A DNA stretch of 64,000 nt from Sternotherus odoratus (lineage: Eukaryota; Chordata; Testudines; Kinosternidae): NCBI GenBank assembly GCA_032164245.1, contig JAVMKO010000003.1, forward strand, positions 6,148,651 to 6,212,650, given 5' to 3'. A program made the translations under genes and the position numbers. Shown here piece by piece: positions 34,080 to 44,938 of the stretch. A model generated the notes under the pieces. That model made no database searches. It was not told where the DNA came from and was given only the letters and a program-made list of their open reading frames with translations. Numbering within the stretch: the first letter of the stretch is position 1; each line of letters begins with the position of its first letter.

Positions 34080-34930
34080 TTCAACAGGATCCACCATCCA
34101 TACAAATCACAACAGATGCCTCACTGATCCGATGGGGAATTCACCTAAACCAACATACAATCCAAGGCAAGTGGTCCCCCACAGAAACACATTTACACAT
34201 CAACCTACTCAACCCGTGCCTACGTTTCCTCCCTACTATATGAGGCAAAATGATGAGGGTTCTGTTGACCAACATTGTGTGTATGTTTTATATAAACCAC
34301 CAAGGTGGAGCGTGTTCCCACTCCCGATACACAGAGCCCTTAAAACTATGGAACTGGTGGCATAGGCGCTGACTCTGTGGGTGCTCCGTGGCTCGAGCAC
34401 CCACAGGAAAAAATTGGTGGGTGCAGCGCACCCATGTCGCCCCCGCCCCAGCTCACCTCCACTCCACCTCTGCCTCCTCCCCTGAGGGTGCCATTGGGTC
34501 CTGCTTCTCCCTCTCTCTCAGCACTTGCACCACGGAACAGGTGTTTCGTGCGGCAAGCCTGGGAGGGAGGCGGAAGGAGGGGGAACACGGTGCACTCGGG
34601 GGAGGAGGCGGGGCTGGGATTTTGGGAGAGGTCCAACGGGCAGGGAGGGGCAGAGTTTGGGCGGGGACTTTGGGGCAGGGGTGGAGTCATGCCGGGAGCA
34701 GGGAAAAGGTGCGAGCACCCACTGGCGCTGGGAGAAGTTGGCGCCTGTGACTGGTGGTTAAAACACAACAGCACTATTACAGCAGCATACCTCTGAACAT
34801 ACAGCATACATATTGAACATAATGGCGGACACATTAAGCAGACAGTTTTCCCAACAGCATGAATGGGAAGTGAACGATGAAATAATGCAACACATTTCAC
34901 ATGTGAGGATCACCACACATAGACCTGTCC
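34080..34930 (+). pseudogene. DIRS RNase H remnant, split by a hAT insert
   Basis: ITTDASLIRWGIHLNQH (about 34105-34155) corresponds to VTDASSMGWGAHL of the intact copy and keeps the first RNase H Asp. INHQGGA-like wording follows near 34290. After the hAT at 34361-34749, the frame at 34813 resumes with NIMADTLSRQFSQQHEWEV, matching NTLADHLSRSFMSHEW and keeping the final Asp. Confidence 0.8.
34361..34749. mobile_element. Non-autonomous hAT transposon (389 bp)
   Basis: The flanking octamer ACTGGTGG is exact at 34353-34360 and 34750-34757. The ends CATAGGCGCTGACT and (complement of the right end) CACAGGCGCCAACT agree at 11 of 14 positions. The left end folds on itself (GTGGGTGCTC against GAGCACCCAC). 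The interior is GC-rich and its long frames on both strands are not genes. It interrupts the RNase H remnant, so it arrived after the DIRS insertion. Confidence 0.88.
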
Positions 34931-35104
34931 GTGACGTTAGTAAACAAAAAATGCCCAAAGTTTTGCTCACAAACAGGCCTGGGAGTATGAGCCCTAAGGG
35001 ATGTTTTTCTTATCAAATGGAACGCTCCTCTTCTATTCACATTCCCACTGGTACCTCTCATCTCCAGAGCAATACACAAAATACAAACCAACAGGGACGA
35101 TATA

Positions 35105-35900
35105 GTGCTCATAGTGACATGGCCCAGCCAGACTTGGCTCCCTTACCTGACCCGCATGGCTCCTTCATGGCCCCACAGCGAAGAACTAACCTACTCAGAA
35201 AAAGTAAAGCAAGTATTAATAAACAGTAGGAAACACAACATGCATACTTACCTCCAAAAATGGAAAAGATTTTTTCTATGGTGCCAGAACAAACACATAT
35301 CTCCAAGCCAGGCACTGCTTCCACTAATTCTGGAATATTTATATCCTTAAAGAGCTCAGGGCTTGCTACGAGCTCTCTTCAAGTTCATCTCACTGCCATC
35401 ATGGCTTTCCATCATCCGATTACAAAGAGATTTCTAATGGGCATACAGAACATGTACCTGGATATCCGAGAACCCACACCAGCATGAGATTTAACTCTCG
35501 TGCTCAGAAGTCTAACCAGAGCTCCATTCGAACCCTTAGCCACATGCTCATTACTTCACTTATCTGTGAGTGTGGCATTCCTGGTCGCCATTACATTGGC
35601 ACGAAGAGTCAGCTCTCATGGCTCACCCCCCGTACACAATATTGTTCAAAGATAAAGTGACAGAAAATATATCCTAAGTTTATGCCCAAAATATCATCTT
35701 TGTTCCATCTGAACCAAACAATTCACTTGCCTACAGTTCATCCAAACCCACACACTAACGCTCCAGAGGCAGCCCTGCATACATTGGATGTGTGCTGTGC
35801 TTTAGCATGTTATCTGGACAGAGTGAAGCCCTTCCAAAAATCTCCTTGATTTGGTGTGTGAACAGCAAAATGATCAAAGGGCTCTGCCATATCTAGGCAA
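35105..35900 (+). pseudogene. DIRS tyrosine recombinase remnant
   Basis: The frame at 35105-35350 has LINSRKHNMHTYLQKWKRFF then CQNKHISPSQALLPLILEYL, matching the recombinase start SRKPSTRSTYSAKWTRFSAWC of the intact copy. The 35260-35487 frame has SSLQVHLTAIMAFHHPITKR. Further blocks follow in other frames up to about 35900. The catalytic HxxR and Tyr are not readable in one frame. DIRS recombinases normally integrate a circular DNA copy; this one cannot. Confidence 0.78.
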
Positions 35901-36435
35901 AGATGATCTAAATGGATATCCAGCTGTATTCATATGTGCTCTTCACTACACAACACTGAAGTCCCTCTGGCATCAGAACCCACTCAACAAGAGCTTTATC
36001 TACATCCACAGCATTCCTACACAATGTACCCATTCTAGACCTCTACAGGGCCACCACCTGGGCCTCTGAACACACAAACCACTAAGCAATTACTCTTGGT
36101 TCAAGCTCAGACATAAGACTAGGCCTCACTGTACTAGCCTTGGCAACGAGCTCAACTCCAAAGTCCCTTCCAACCTCAGGAGGGCACTGCTCTACATTCA
36201 CCTGAAGTGGAGCATCCACAGGGACGGCAGTCGAAGAAGAGAAAGTTACTCACCTTCTGCAGTAACTGAGGTTCTTGAGATATGTGTTTCTGTGGGTGAT
36301 CCTACTCTACTTCAGAGTAGGAGCTGAACGGTCCATGGCAGAGAAGGAGCTGAAGGGGCCGGGGAGTGTGCGTGCTAGATAAGGCACCATCTCAAAGAAC
36401 CTCAGTTACTGCACAAGGTGAGCAGCCATCTCTAC

Positions 36436-39400
36436 CAGTCTCACCAATGCCACATACAGAGGTAAAAATCACCTCCCTACTCCTCTGCCAACTACTCCTG
36501 TTTATACATCTATGGGTTATATTGGCCCTTTTTGCTACAGATTCTCACAGCGAGGCCATGTTGAGTGGGTGGTCTGCTTCCCAGGATACAGTTCCCTTTT
36601 CTGTGGCTGTGGCCTGCATTGCTTGGTCCTACATGTGTAACTGCTTTTGGCTGTATTTAAAACACATTTTACTTGAATGGGCTTAGTTGGTATTTTATTA
36701 ACGATGTCATCAATATCGGGGAGAGAGACTTCCAGCTGGAGATGGGCATGAGTGGGAAAATGTGGATCCATATCCAAGGTTGTGTTTTTTGACTCTGGTG
36801 ATTTAATTTGCCACATTAGAGATGATAGTAAGCCACAACATCCAGATTTAATTCCAACTTCTATACAATTTTGGGGTGGGTTGTGTCTAGAATTTTAGTT
36901 TGGGCTCATTTCTACTGTAGGCCTTTCCCCACTTAGTGACTGAGGGTGAAATTCATCCCTCAAAATGGGACTGAAGTGGTGCGTAGGCTTTGACCTAGCC
37001 CTCTGCACAAGGGTAAATTTCAACCTCCATCTTACTGTATATTTAAGTATAGGGCCAGTGCAGACCACGTGGAAAATGGTATCATCCAAGAGGTAATTTT
37101 AAAGGCAAACAAATTGTTTCTAGTTAAATCAATTGTAACGGGCCTTCTAACTTCTCTGAGAACTTGCATCCAAAAACTTGCTGATTGGAAGAAAAAAACT
37201 TTTCAGCTAATTACCATCTTTTTTTTCCCTGTGAGCTCTGACTACTGTTCTTAATTTCCTGACCAGCTTGTGCCCCTCCCCCGCTCCTTTCCTAGCATCT
37301 GTGGTCGTTTCAAATTGAGCTGTACTACCTGCTGCTCTGACTTTCTAACATACCATACCAGTTGGTTTGCCAAACAGTGAACTGCCAGCCATCTGCCATC
37401 CAAATCAGAATTTACATTGTTTCATCTTAAAATAACGCCTTCAGAATATAAAGTAACTCTATGCGTCGGGCTTTTAGAACTGAACGTTGGCCAGAATTAG
37501 AAACAAATACCAAATGTGCCTAGAAGAGAAACACTGAAGGAAAAAGTTTGAGGTAATGTTTTCCCCCCTTGTCTACCTGATCTCGTATTAAAACAGTAAT
37601 ACTGTTATTTTAATCCTGCAAGTGGAATCTACTTAATGCCTCTAGGATTTTGGTCTAGATATTAAAGTAGAGGGCAAGGAATCTGAACTGCTTTGCCACT
37701 CTGTAATCTTAGATGAGTCATGTAAACTCTGAGCCTCAGTTTATCCACGTATGCCATATGGGTCTGGGTGAGATTTGATTAATGCGTATAGAGTGCCTTG
37801 AAGATCTTGGGCGTGGTAAATGCTACATCTCAGATGTACACCTTTCATGACTGAGACAGTTAACTGTAGATAAAATATGAGCTAATGGTAGTGTCCGAAG
37901 AGATTAGTTATTTGAATTTAACTTGACGTTAACTTGCACTGGTCAAGAGCTAAATTATAAACCTACAACAATTAAACAACACATTCTGTTTGCTATCAAA
38001 TATATATCCTAACAACTAATAACGATAATTCAGCTACAGCTAGCATCAGACTGCTGACCGTTCTTTGGCCTTAATACCACCCGAACAGCTGTACACAGGG
38101 TGCACCAGGGAACTCTCACTGTGCAGCAGCAGGGTCCACATGGAGAGTTAGCGTGTGGCGTGCTGGAGCACTATAGATTTACACCCTAGCTTGCCAGACA
38201 GTAAATCATCATATAGACAAGTCCTTCATCTCACTGCAAAACCTCCAATCATGCTTCATATTGGCAATAGTGTCAGATCTCCTCTTCTCACAGAGGGAAA
38301 GTTGGATCCTCTGAAGTCCCTTCACCGGGCAGCTTTGTTTCTACAGTTGGAGCGGGAAAACAGATCCAGAATGCAGAGGAAGTCAGTAAGATTTTTCTTG
38401 AATCTTGAAACCCACCTATTCTTGTATTCCTACAGAGACCACTGCAATAATTATTCCTTGTAAAAAATCCAATCATGTAGCATCAGACTTTGTGCTGTGT
38501 TTTGCAGTTACCGTAACAGGTGCAACTCTTGTAATCTGTTGTCATTATCTGATTCATTAATCTTTGCCAAAGGCACTGTGATACTCAAGTGAGCAGGGAG
38601 AAGCTGAGTATTCCAGACATTATGCAACCTTACTATAGAGGCAGGAGGAGCAGGACAGACTGTCACATCCAGAATTACTCTCTTTTGGCTGCTTAAACAA
38701 TCTAGGCTTTCTGTGGCTTCATCTTTCTCAAGCTGTACATTCAGGTTCCATAGGGACCCACATCTCTTGGTATTTGTGTAAAACAAGACAAACCCAAATA
38801 TATGCTTCGTTTTCAAAGTATTCTCATTTTCTTGCTTTGGGGAAACATTTATGGGGCTGAAATAATGTAAGATTCAGAGTTTTCATGGTATTTCCATCCT
38901 TCTGGGGTAAAAATATCATCGGAAGCCCAGCAGTCAGATTTTTCAGTCCCATAACTGGTTCTGACGCATGGAACCTGGGGAGAATGGGATTGCCTCCCTT
39001 TTCTTCCAGAAGTTCGTAACAACTGCAGCTCTGCACTATGACAGTGACTATAATGAAATCTCACGATTGAGGTTTCAGTCAGACACAGGCAGCAGTCAGG
39101 AAGGATCTTTTCCCCCTGAGGCACCATTGACTAGACGTGCTCTGGAGGATTTTTGATTTCATTTTTGTTTTTACTTCCTCTAAAGCATCAGTGATTGCCA
39201 CTGCTGGAGACAGGACAAAGGATGGGGTGGACGAGGGCTGTGAGGCGGTAGAGTGAATCCTTTTTCTAGAAGCCTGGCTGATGTCTTGCCCACATGCTCA
39301 GGGTCATATTAACAGCCAGATTTGATGATGGGGAGGAATATCTTCCCAGTTCAGATATTTGCAGGGCCCTTGGAAGTGGTGGGGTTTTGGGTTGTTGGTT

Positions 39401-39574
39401 TTTTTTTTTTTTTTTGGCTTCCTCTTCAGCGTGGAGTAGGTCATTTGTGCATATCTCACCTAATCATGTCCCTGCCCTGGCAGGGGCCTCCAGTATTGGT
39501 GGCACTTGGTCTCTCTTGAGGCGCACAGTTTAATCTCCTGAGGACTGAAATGCGTTAGTCTAACGAAAGAGATC
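36436..39574. other. No gene seen; one MIR-like fragment
   Basis: At 37690-37830, ATGTAAACTCTGAGCCTCAG, TTTATCCACG and GAGTGCCTTGAAGATCTTGG follow the MIR core and end. The remaining sequence has short frames without domains. A T run lies at 39401-39415. Confidence 0.45.
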
Positions 39575-39665
39575 CGTGTAGAGGTACCTGGCTAAAATGT
39601 AATGGCCTGTCATGTATAAGAGGTTGGACTAGATGGTCTAATGGTTCCTTCTGGCCTTAAACTTT
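39575..39665 (+). mobile_element. CR1 LINE 3' tail
   Basis: ATGGCCTGTCATGTATAAGA, GGTTGGACTAGATGGTCTAA and GGTTCCTTCTGGCCTTAAAC, then CTTTATGA, match the CR1 3' end. Confidence 0.75.
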
Positions 39666-40179
39666 ATGAAAAAAAACAAGAATAATGTAAGTACAAATAC
39701 AAATAAACACAAATGCTTGTCATGTAAGTCATCAAACCCACACATCTCCTGCATACCTCTGTGGTAACAATAAAATAGGAATCATGGGAATGCAAGAAAC
39801 ACTGAAGTACCACCTGGTACCCCCTTTTTAAGGAAAAAGACAAGCTAAGCAAACATATACTGTGCTCAGTGTTAGACCCTGGTTAACTCATGAAAGAACC
39901 AATCAGGGCTAAAAGCACAGTCCATCTTCTATCGTGCTTAAGAAAAGTGCTGCAAAGGAGTGAAATGATAAGGAAGAGCATTTCTATCCTGAATTAAATG
40001 GGTTCTTTCATTTTATGTGGTAGAAAAAAATATCTGCATTAATCCAAGACCTTCATATTGTTCAATTATAAGACCACAATACATATCTACTTGCACAAAA
40101 GAATGGTGAGATTACTTGGGTTACATTTAGACAAAGGGGCAACGAGGTTACTGAGGCACTGTCAATAGAAAGATTCACT

Positions 40180-40290
40180 AGATGATTTATATAAGACCCT
40201 CAAAGGAAAAAGTTAGAGGCTAAACCTGCAATTGGTACAAGGGATTGAACTTGATGAACTAGAATCTCTTTTCCAGCTCTATCGTCCATT
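40180..40290 (+). repeat. Possible CR1 tail fragment
   Basis: GGGATTGAACTTGATGAACT, AGAATCTCTTTTCCAGCTCT resembles the CR1 end GGACTAGATGA..TCTTCCAGCTCTA, but is diverged. Confidence 0.35.
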
Positions 40291-40384
40291 ACAGCAGTGT
40301 ATGTGCGCATCAGAAAACTTAGGACCAAATTCAGCCCCGTCACAGTTCAACTCAGAAGTTAATAGGAGTGGCGTGCATTTATAC

Positions 40385-42060
40385 TGGAATTGAATGGAGA
40401 TCATTACATCATCACAGTAGTCCATCCGATGGGAGTGCTAGATGACATCCTGTTTGCTAGGCATTTTATGGAACAAGAGGCTGGGTTGCTGTGTGCATCT
40501 CTGTGGTCACACCCTACACACTCTGTAATCATCTTTGTCCAAAATGTGCCTGATAAGGTATCATTTGAAAAGTAATGCATCATAATATCATGGTGAAATC
40601 TATGTAGCAACATTATATGTAAAGTTATGAACATAAACTGAAATCATGTCTGAAGTATGTTCACCACACAAGTCTAGGGAGTGAGTAACAAATAGTTCTG
40701 CATCTTCGCAAACAGCATCATGGAGCCTCTTTCAAAACCAGACTCCTTGTCTCCATCCCCACAGCGGGAATGAACGTTATCGAGTGGTAACCCTCAGGAA
40801 AATGCATGTCAAAAATGAAGGGCAAAAACAGCCTAAGTTTTCTCTCTCTATTCATCTCTCTCTCTCTTTCACCTAAGAAGACTAAAGAAACAGCCGTTGG
40901 GCTTTGGGAGCAGATGCTGGCCCGACAATTTGGTCAGTAATGTTACTGGAAACATGTGGTAAGGTACTTCATCTTGAAGAATGTCTAATTTGTAACATTT
41001 GAGTACTAGGAAATGTTTCATCTTTATGTTTCTTTCTAACCATGCCTGAATTTAATGGCTTATATTTGTACTCACTTAAAACCTATCTCCTTGGAGTTTA
41101 ATTAACTAGTTTTATTCTTTAATCAAAACCAATCCAATGTGGTGAACAGCGTGGGTAACTCCACTGAGGTAAGCAAACTGATATATACAGTGTGTGAACA
41201 CGTCACGGGACATTGCCAGTACCAGGTCGAGTAGCCGAGACCGACGACCAGGGAAACAACCCACTCCCCCTTCCCTGAAAAACAGAGGGACGCACCCCAC
41301 TCACGTACTTATTGCCTGCACCACCACTGACTCGGACTTTCACTACACCGCATGGGTGGCGTACCCGAACACACCTATAGACTGACTCTTTAAAAAACTC
41401 CCACACCCCAATCTGGAGCTATGCTGGATATGTGATATGCATGTGCCTTGTAAAACCTGTACCTACTACCTACAATCACCCATAACTCCAGCCTGACTCC
41501 AGACTCTCAATCTGTGTATGTTTTCATGTTGAACATTAGCTTTAATGAAAATTTTATATCTGGTCTCCCCTGGAGAGGGCTGGACAGTGCAGAACATGCA
41601 GTTCTGGGGGAAATTTCTGGACTAGAAGTGTATTGGGGTCACCTTGCAAGTGGTAGCCAAAGCTGGTGGAAGCCAGGGTGTGACAGAGGTGTGGCTGACA
41701 GGCTGCAGATCTACAGAGACACTCCAGATGTGGACTGCATGCTGCTTGGCTGTTTGTAAGGGGGCCAGGTTGAAAGATAGCAGCAGAGCATTGTGAGGCA
41801 CCCCAGGTTGCAGGGCAGATGGTGACACAACCCGTTGCTGGTCTAGTTTGCACCCCAGAATGTGATAATTGTGTAATTAAGGAGATGTAAGTATCAATTG
41901 GGAGATCTGTGAAGCTATGCATTTCTCACCCTTGAGAGGATAGTGTGAAACCAGGGAGAGAAGTGTCTGGGAAAATCAGTGAGTGACAAAATTGCTTTAG
42001 GAGTACTACAGTTCAATTTATTCTAATAAACTTCTTTGTTCAGTGTTAGAAGAAAGTAAA
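40385..42060. repeat. Unclassified reptile dispersed repeat material, LTR-like in wording
   Basis: Phrases such as TGATAAGGTATCATTTGAAA, AGTAATGCATCATAATATCA and ATGTAGCAACATTATATG, followed by a CT run at 40845-40870, and later GTCTCCCCTGGAGAGGGCTG and GGGTCACCTTGCAAGTGGTA, are familiar from turtle interspersed repeats. I find no tRNA-primer site, no coding region and no defined ends. Confidence 0.35.
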
Positions 42061-42070
42061 TCCTTGATTT

Positions 42071-42250
42071 CTTCTTCGAGTGATTGCTCACATGCATTCC
42101 ACTATAGGTCAGGCACGCGCTGCGGGCCTGGTTGCCGGGCAGATTTTTCCCCTAGCTGCAGACTGGGCGAGCAGGGAGCCCCCTGGAGTGGCGCCACTGA
42201 GGCACTCTATAAGTAGCCCTGCGACACAGTCTGGCCCCCAGTTCCTTCTT
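42071..42250 (+). repeat. DIRS left inverted terminal repeat with promoter-like TATA
   Basis: The stretch from about 42095 to 42250 is the exact reverse complement, as far as I can read, of 48058-48215. The outermost 25 bases differ more: GTGATTGCTCACATGCATT on this side against ATGTGTTGCTCACATCCATT in the complement of the right repeat. TATAAG at 42208-42213 lies about 210 bases before the gag ATG and could be a promoter element. Downstream, an 11-bp unit TTGTTAAGTAG is repeated about three times at 42344-42379. Confidence 0.92.
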
Positions 42251-42424
42251 CACCGCTCGCGCTGGTAGTCGGAACAGGAGTACTGCTCTTGAGCGTCCTC
42301 CTTATCTCCTAGCTGTTATTCCTATTGTTCTCATTAATAGTTGTTGTTAAGTAGTTGTTAAGTAGTTGTTAAGTAGTTATAGTGTAAATAGTTAGGTGCA
42401 GGGGATTTCCCTGCCACCGGAGCC

Positions 42425-44938
42425 ATGTCATCCAAGGCTCCGGGATTCAAGCCATGTGCGGAGTGTGGGAAGCCCATGCCTGCGGGGGACCCACACTCCA
42501 AGTGCCTCAAGTGCCTCGGGGAAGCGCACTTGGCAGACGCCTGCAAGATCTGCAGGGCCTTCAAACCCAGGACCCGCAAGGACAGAGAATCCCGCCTGCG
42601 GCAGATCCTGTTAGAGGCGGCTCTCACTCCGGACTCGAGTGCGGCACCGGGCCCCGCACCCAAGCCGGCGAAAGCGAAGCCTCGGCACCGGTCGCGCTCC
42701 CCCAGTGCTAAGCGCAGAAAGGACTCGGACCCGCGCCCAGCATCGGCACCGGACCGCGTGCAGCCTCCGGCACCGCTCACGCGCCCACGGTCGCCGCCGG
42801 GGAGCCGACCAGAGGCACAGCCGCCCGCACCCGCACCGACGACTCCGGCGCCGCAGGAGGCCCCGTCGAGTCCGGTGCCAGTGGTCTCGCCACTCAGGGT
42901 GCCGATGCCGCAGCAGCTTCCCTCCACGCCGGAGGCGTTCGCTGCTGCGAGGAGGTTGCTTGCGGAGGACACCCCGCAGCAACCTGTCCGGTCTAGGGGC
43001 AAGCCGCCCATGACCGTGACGGAGATCGCGGCTCGAAGCCCGGCGGGGCACGGACGCCGATCGATCTCGCGGCGCCGATCTAACTCCCGGTACCGGTCAG
43101 CTTCCCGGCACCGGTCGCAGTCTCGGCGCCGCAATGAGTTGAGACCATGCTCCGGGTCTCCTCATGGCCGATCGCGCAGATCGCGCTCCGGCCGCCGGTC
43201 TGAGTCCTGGCGCCGGTCGGAGTCCCGGCACTCCCGCACGGACAGACGCCGGTCGTACTCCCGGCACCGGTCGCACTCCCGGCACCGGTCCGTCAGCTGC
43301 CGCAGGGGCCGCTCTGGACGCCGTTCGCCGAGCCGCTCATCTTCCCGGCACCGCTCGTCGTCGCGGCACCGGTCACGATCGACACGGCACCGATCTCCTC
43401 GGCACCGTTCGTCGTCGCGGCACCGCAGACATCGGCGCTCCTCATCCAGACGGCACCGCCGCTCGCCCCGGCACCGGACCTCATCGCGGCACCGGCGATC
43501 AGCCCGGCACCGGTCGTCATCGCGGCACCGTGGATCCCGCAGAAGTGGATCCAGCAGCCGTTCATCAGAGGGCAGTCGCTTCTCCCGGCACCGGTCGAGA
43601 AGCCCTCGGCGCCGCAGGCGTAGAGAGTCGGCTGGCACACAAACCCAGCATGACTCTCCGCCCAAGGCCCTCCAGTCGGCCACCATAGCGGCTCCATGGC
43701 ACTCCTCTACCTCAGCGTCCCCTCCAGCTATGGGACCAGCCCCAGCCACCCTAAACCCGACCTGGCCAGAATGGGTGGCATGGGAGCATGACCAACCGGG
43801 GGAAACCCAGTCCGAGCCGGGGTTCCCAGTGTGTGCGAGGGCTGCTCGGCAGGACCTACCAGGGCCATCCTTGGCCAGCCAGCCGTCGGCAATACACAGC
43901 CCCCGAGAGCCAGGGCCTTACGCCTCCCCAGTGGGGGTTGAGGCGGTGGCGGGCACCTCTTCCAACAGCCCGCCCGCCCTGGAACTCTCGAATTACCAGC
44001 ACCTCCTCCAGGCAGTTGCCAAAAATATGAACCTGCCCCTTGAGGAGATCCAGATGGTGGATGACCCGGTCACCACCATGCTGACGAAGGGCACCCCGGC
44101 ACGTGTGGCTGTGCCATTTATTAATACAATTAAGGCACACACCACGTCGGTTTGGAAGACCCCAGCCTCCATCCCCCCCACCGCACGGGGGGTAGAAAAG
44201 CGCTACTTTGTCCCGGCCACGGGCTATGAGTATTTGTATGTTCACCCTACGCCCTCCTCCCTGGTGGTGGAGTCGGTGAACAATAAAGAGCGCAATGGAC
44301 AGGAGGCCCAGGTACCTAAAGCCAAAGAAGCCAAGAGGCTGGACCATTTTGGCAGGAAGGTCTACTCCTCCGGGGGCCTCCAACTGCGAGTGGCTAACCA
44401 TCAGGCCCTAATGAGTAGGCACCACTTTGATACAGTGGAGGCCCTCAACAAATTCGAGACCGCTCTCCCCCAGGAGAGCAGACAGGAGTTTAGGGCCCTT
44501 CTGACTCAGAGCAGGGATATCTCGAGACACACCCTGCAAGCGGCCCTGGACTCAGCGGACTCGGCGGCCAGGACTATGGCCTCGGGCATAGCCCTTCGCC
44601 GGGCAGCATGGCTCTCCTCATCCAGCCTTGCCCCGGCGATGCAGTACAAGATCCAAGACCTCCCGTTTGAGGGACAGGCCCTCTTTTCGGAGGGCACAGA
44701 TGCGCGGCTCCAGGCCCTCAATGACAGAGGGGTGACCCTCAAGGGCCTCGGCATGCACGCCCCGGGGCCGCAAAGGCGCCCCTTCGTCCCTCCGCGCAGG
44801 AAGTTCTTCCCTCCCGCACGCCAGCCACAGGACTCCTCCGGCAGGAGAAACCGCCCCTTCCGCAAGCGTCAGGGGCCCAGGCAGGGCGGGAAACAGCGGG
44901 GACCTAAGCCTTCCCAGGGGCCTAGGTCCAACTTTTGA
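42425..44938 (+). CDS. DIRS gag-like protein (837 aa) with Cys-rich N-terminus and RS-rich middle
   Basis: ATG at 42425 has G at -3 and is the first long start after the 5' leader. Residues 11-43 carry three CxxC pairs (C11/C14, C27/C30, C40/C43) with H24 and H35, a probable zinc-binding region. Residues about 70-190 are Pro/Ala-rich. About 195-400 is dense in RS and RH repeats, resembling splicing-factor RS domains, and at DNA level is a loose repetition of CGGCACCGGTCG. The region 520-790 is the conserved DIRS gag core (KTPASIPPTARGVEKRYFVP, RRAAWLSSSSLAPAMQYKIQ). The C-terminal 60 residues are Arg/Lys/Gly/Pro-rich and probably bind nucleic acid. The stop is TGA at 44936. The role as the particle protein is inferred from position. 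Confidence 0.88.
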   Translation: MSSKAPGFKPCAECGKPMPAGDPHSKCLKCLGEAHLADACKICRAFKPRTRKDRESRLRQILLEAALTPDSSAAPGPAPKPAKAKPRHRSRSPSAKRRKDSDPRPASAPDRVQPPAPLTRPRSPPGSRPEAQPPAPAPTTPAPQEAPSSPVPVVSPLRVPMPQQLPSTPEAFAAARRLLAEDTPQQPVRSRGKPPMTVTEIAARSPAGHGRRSISRRRSNSRYRSASRHRSQSRRRNELRPCSGSPHGRSRRSRSGRRSESWRRSESRHSRTDRRRSYSRHRSHSRHRSVSCRRGRSGRRSPSRSSSRHRSSSRHRSRSTRHRSPRHRSSSRHRRHRRSSSRRHRRSPRHRTSSRHRRSARHRSSSRHRGSRRSGSSSRSSEGSRFSRHRSRSPRRRRRRESAGTQTQHDSPPKALQSATIAAPWHSSTSASPPAMGPAPATLNPTWPEWVAWEHDQPGETQSEPGFPVCARAARQDLPGPSLASQPSAIHSPREPGPYASPVGVEAVAGTSSNSPPALELSNYQHLLQAVAKNMNLPLEEIQMVDDPVTTMLTKGTPARVAVPFINTIKAHTTSVWKTPASIPPTARGVEKRYFVPATGYEYLYVHPTPSSLVVESVNNKERNGQEAQVPKAKEAKRLDHFGRKVYSSGGLQLRVANHQALMSRHHFDTVEALNKFETALPQESRQEFRALLTQSRDISRHTLQAALDSADSAARTMASGIALRRAAWLSSSSLAPAMQYKIQDLPFEGQALFSEGTDARLQALNDRGVTLKGLGMHAPGPQRRPFVPPRRKFFPPARQPQDSSGRRNRPFRKRQGPRQGGKQRGPKPSQGPRSNF

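Larger units (their letters stand above)
32022..36435 (+). mobile_element. Decayed DIRS-like tyrosine-recombinase retrotransposon
   Basis: This has the layout of the intact element at 42068-48266 but is heavily mutated. The left terminal repeat (from TTCTGTGAGTGCTGTCCCTG) has an inverted copy ending near 36230 (GTGGAGCATCCACAGGGAC). An internal complementary region at about 36230-36285 carries AGTAACTGAGGTTCTTGAG, which is complementary to the outer right end at 36398-36425. Between them lie fragments of gag, RT, RNase H and recombinase in the right order. A hAT element splits the RNase H part. At 4.4 kb it is shorter than the intact copy, mainly through loss in gag and RT. Confidence 0.85.

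Noticed and set aside
34361..34900. 140-184 codon frames on both strands as genes
   Set aside because: They span the GC-rich hAT insert and run into DIRS remnants.
43080..43550. CRISPR-like array because of repeated CGGCACCGGTCG words
   Set aside because: Irregular spacing, no unique spacers, and the repeat encodes RS/RH dipeptides in a eukaryotic gag.
43162..43749. 195-codon minus-strand frame with Arg/Asp/Cys repeats opposite gag
   Set aside because: Antisense shadow of the RS-rich repeat in the DIRS gag; no independent evidence.
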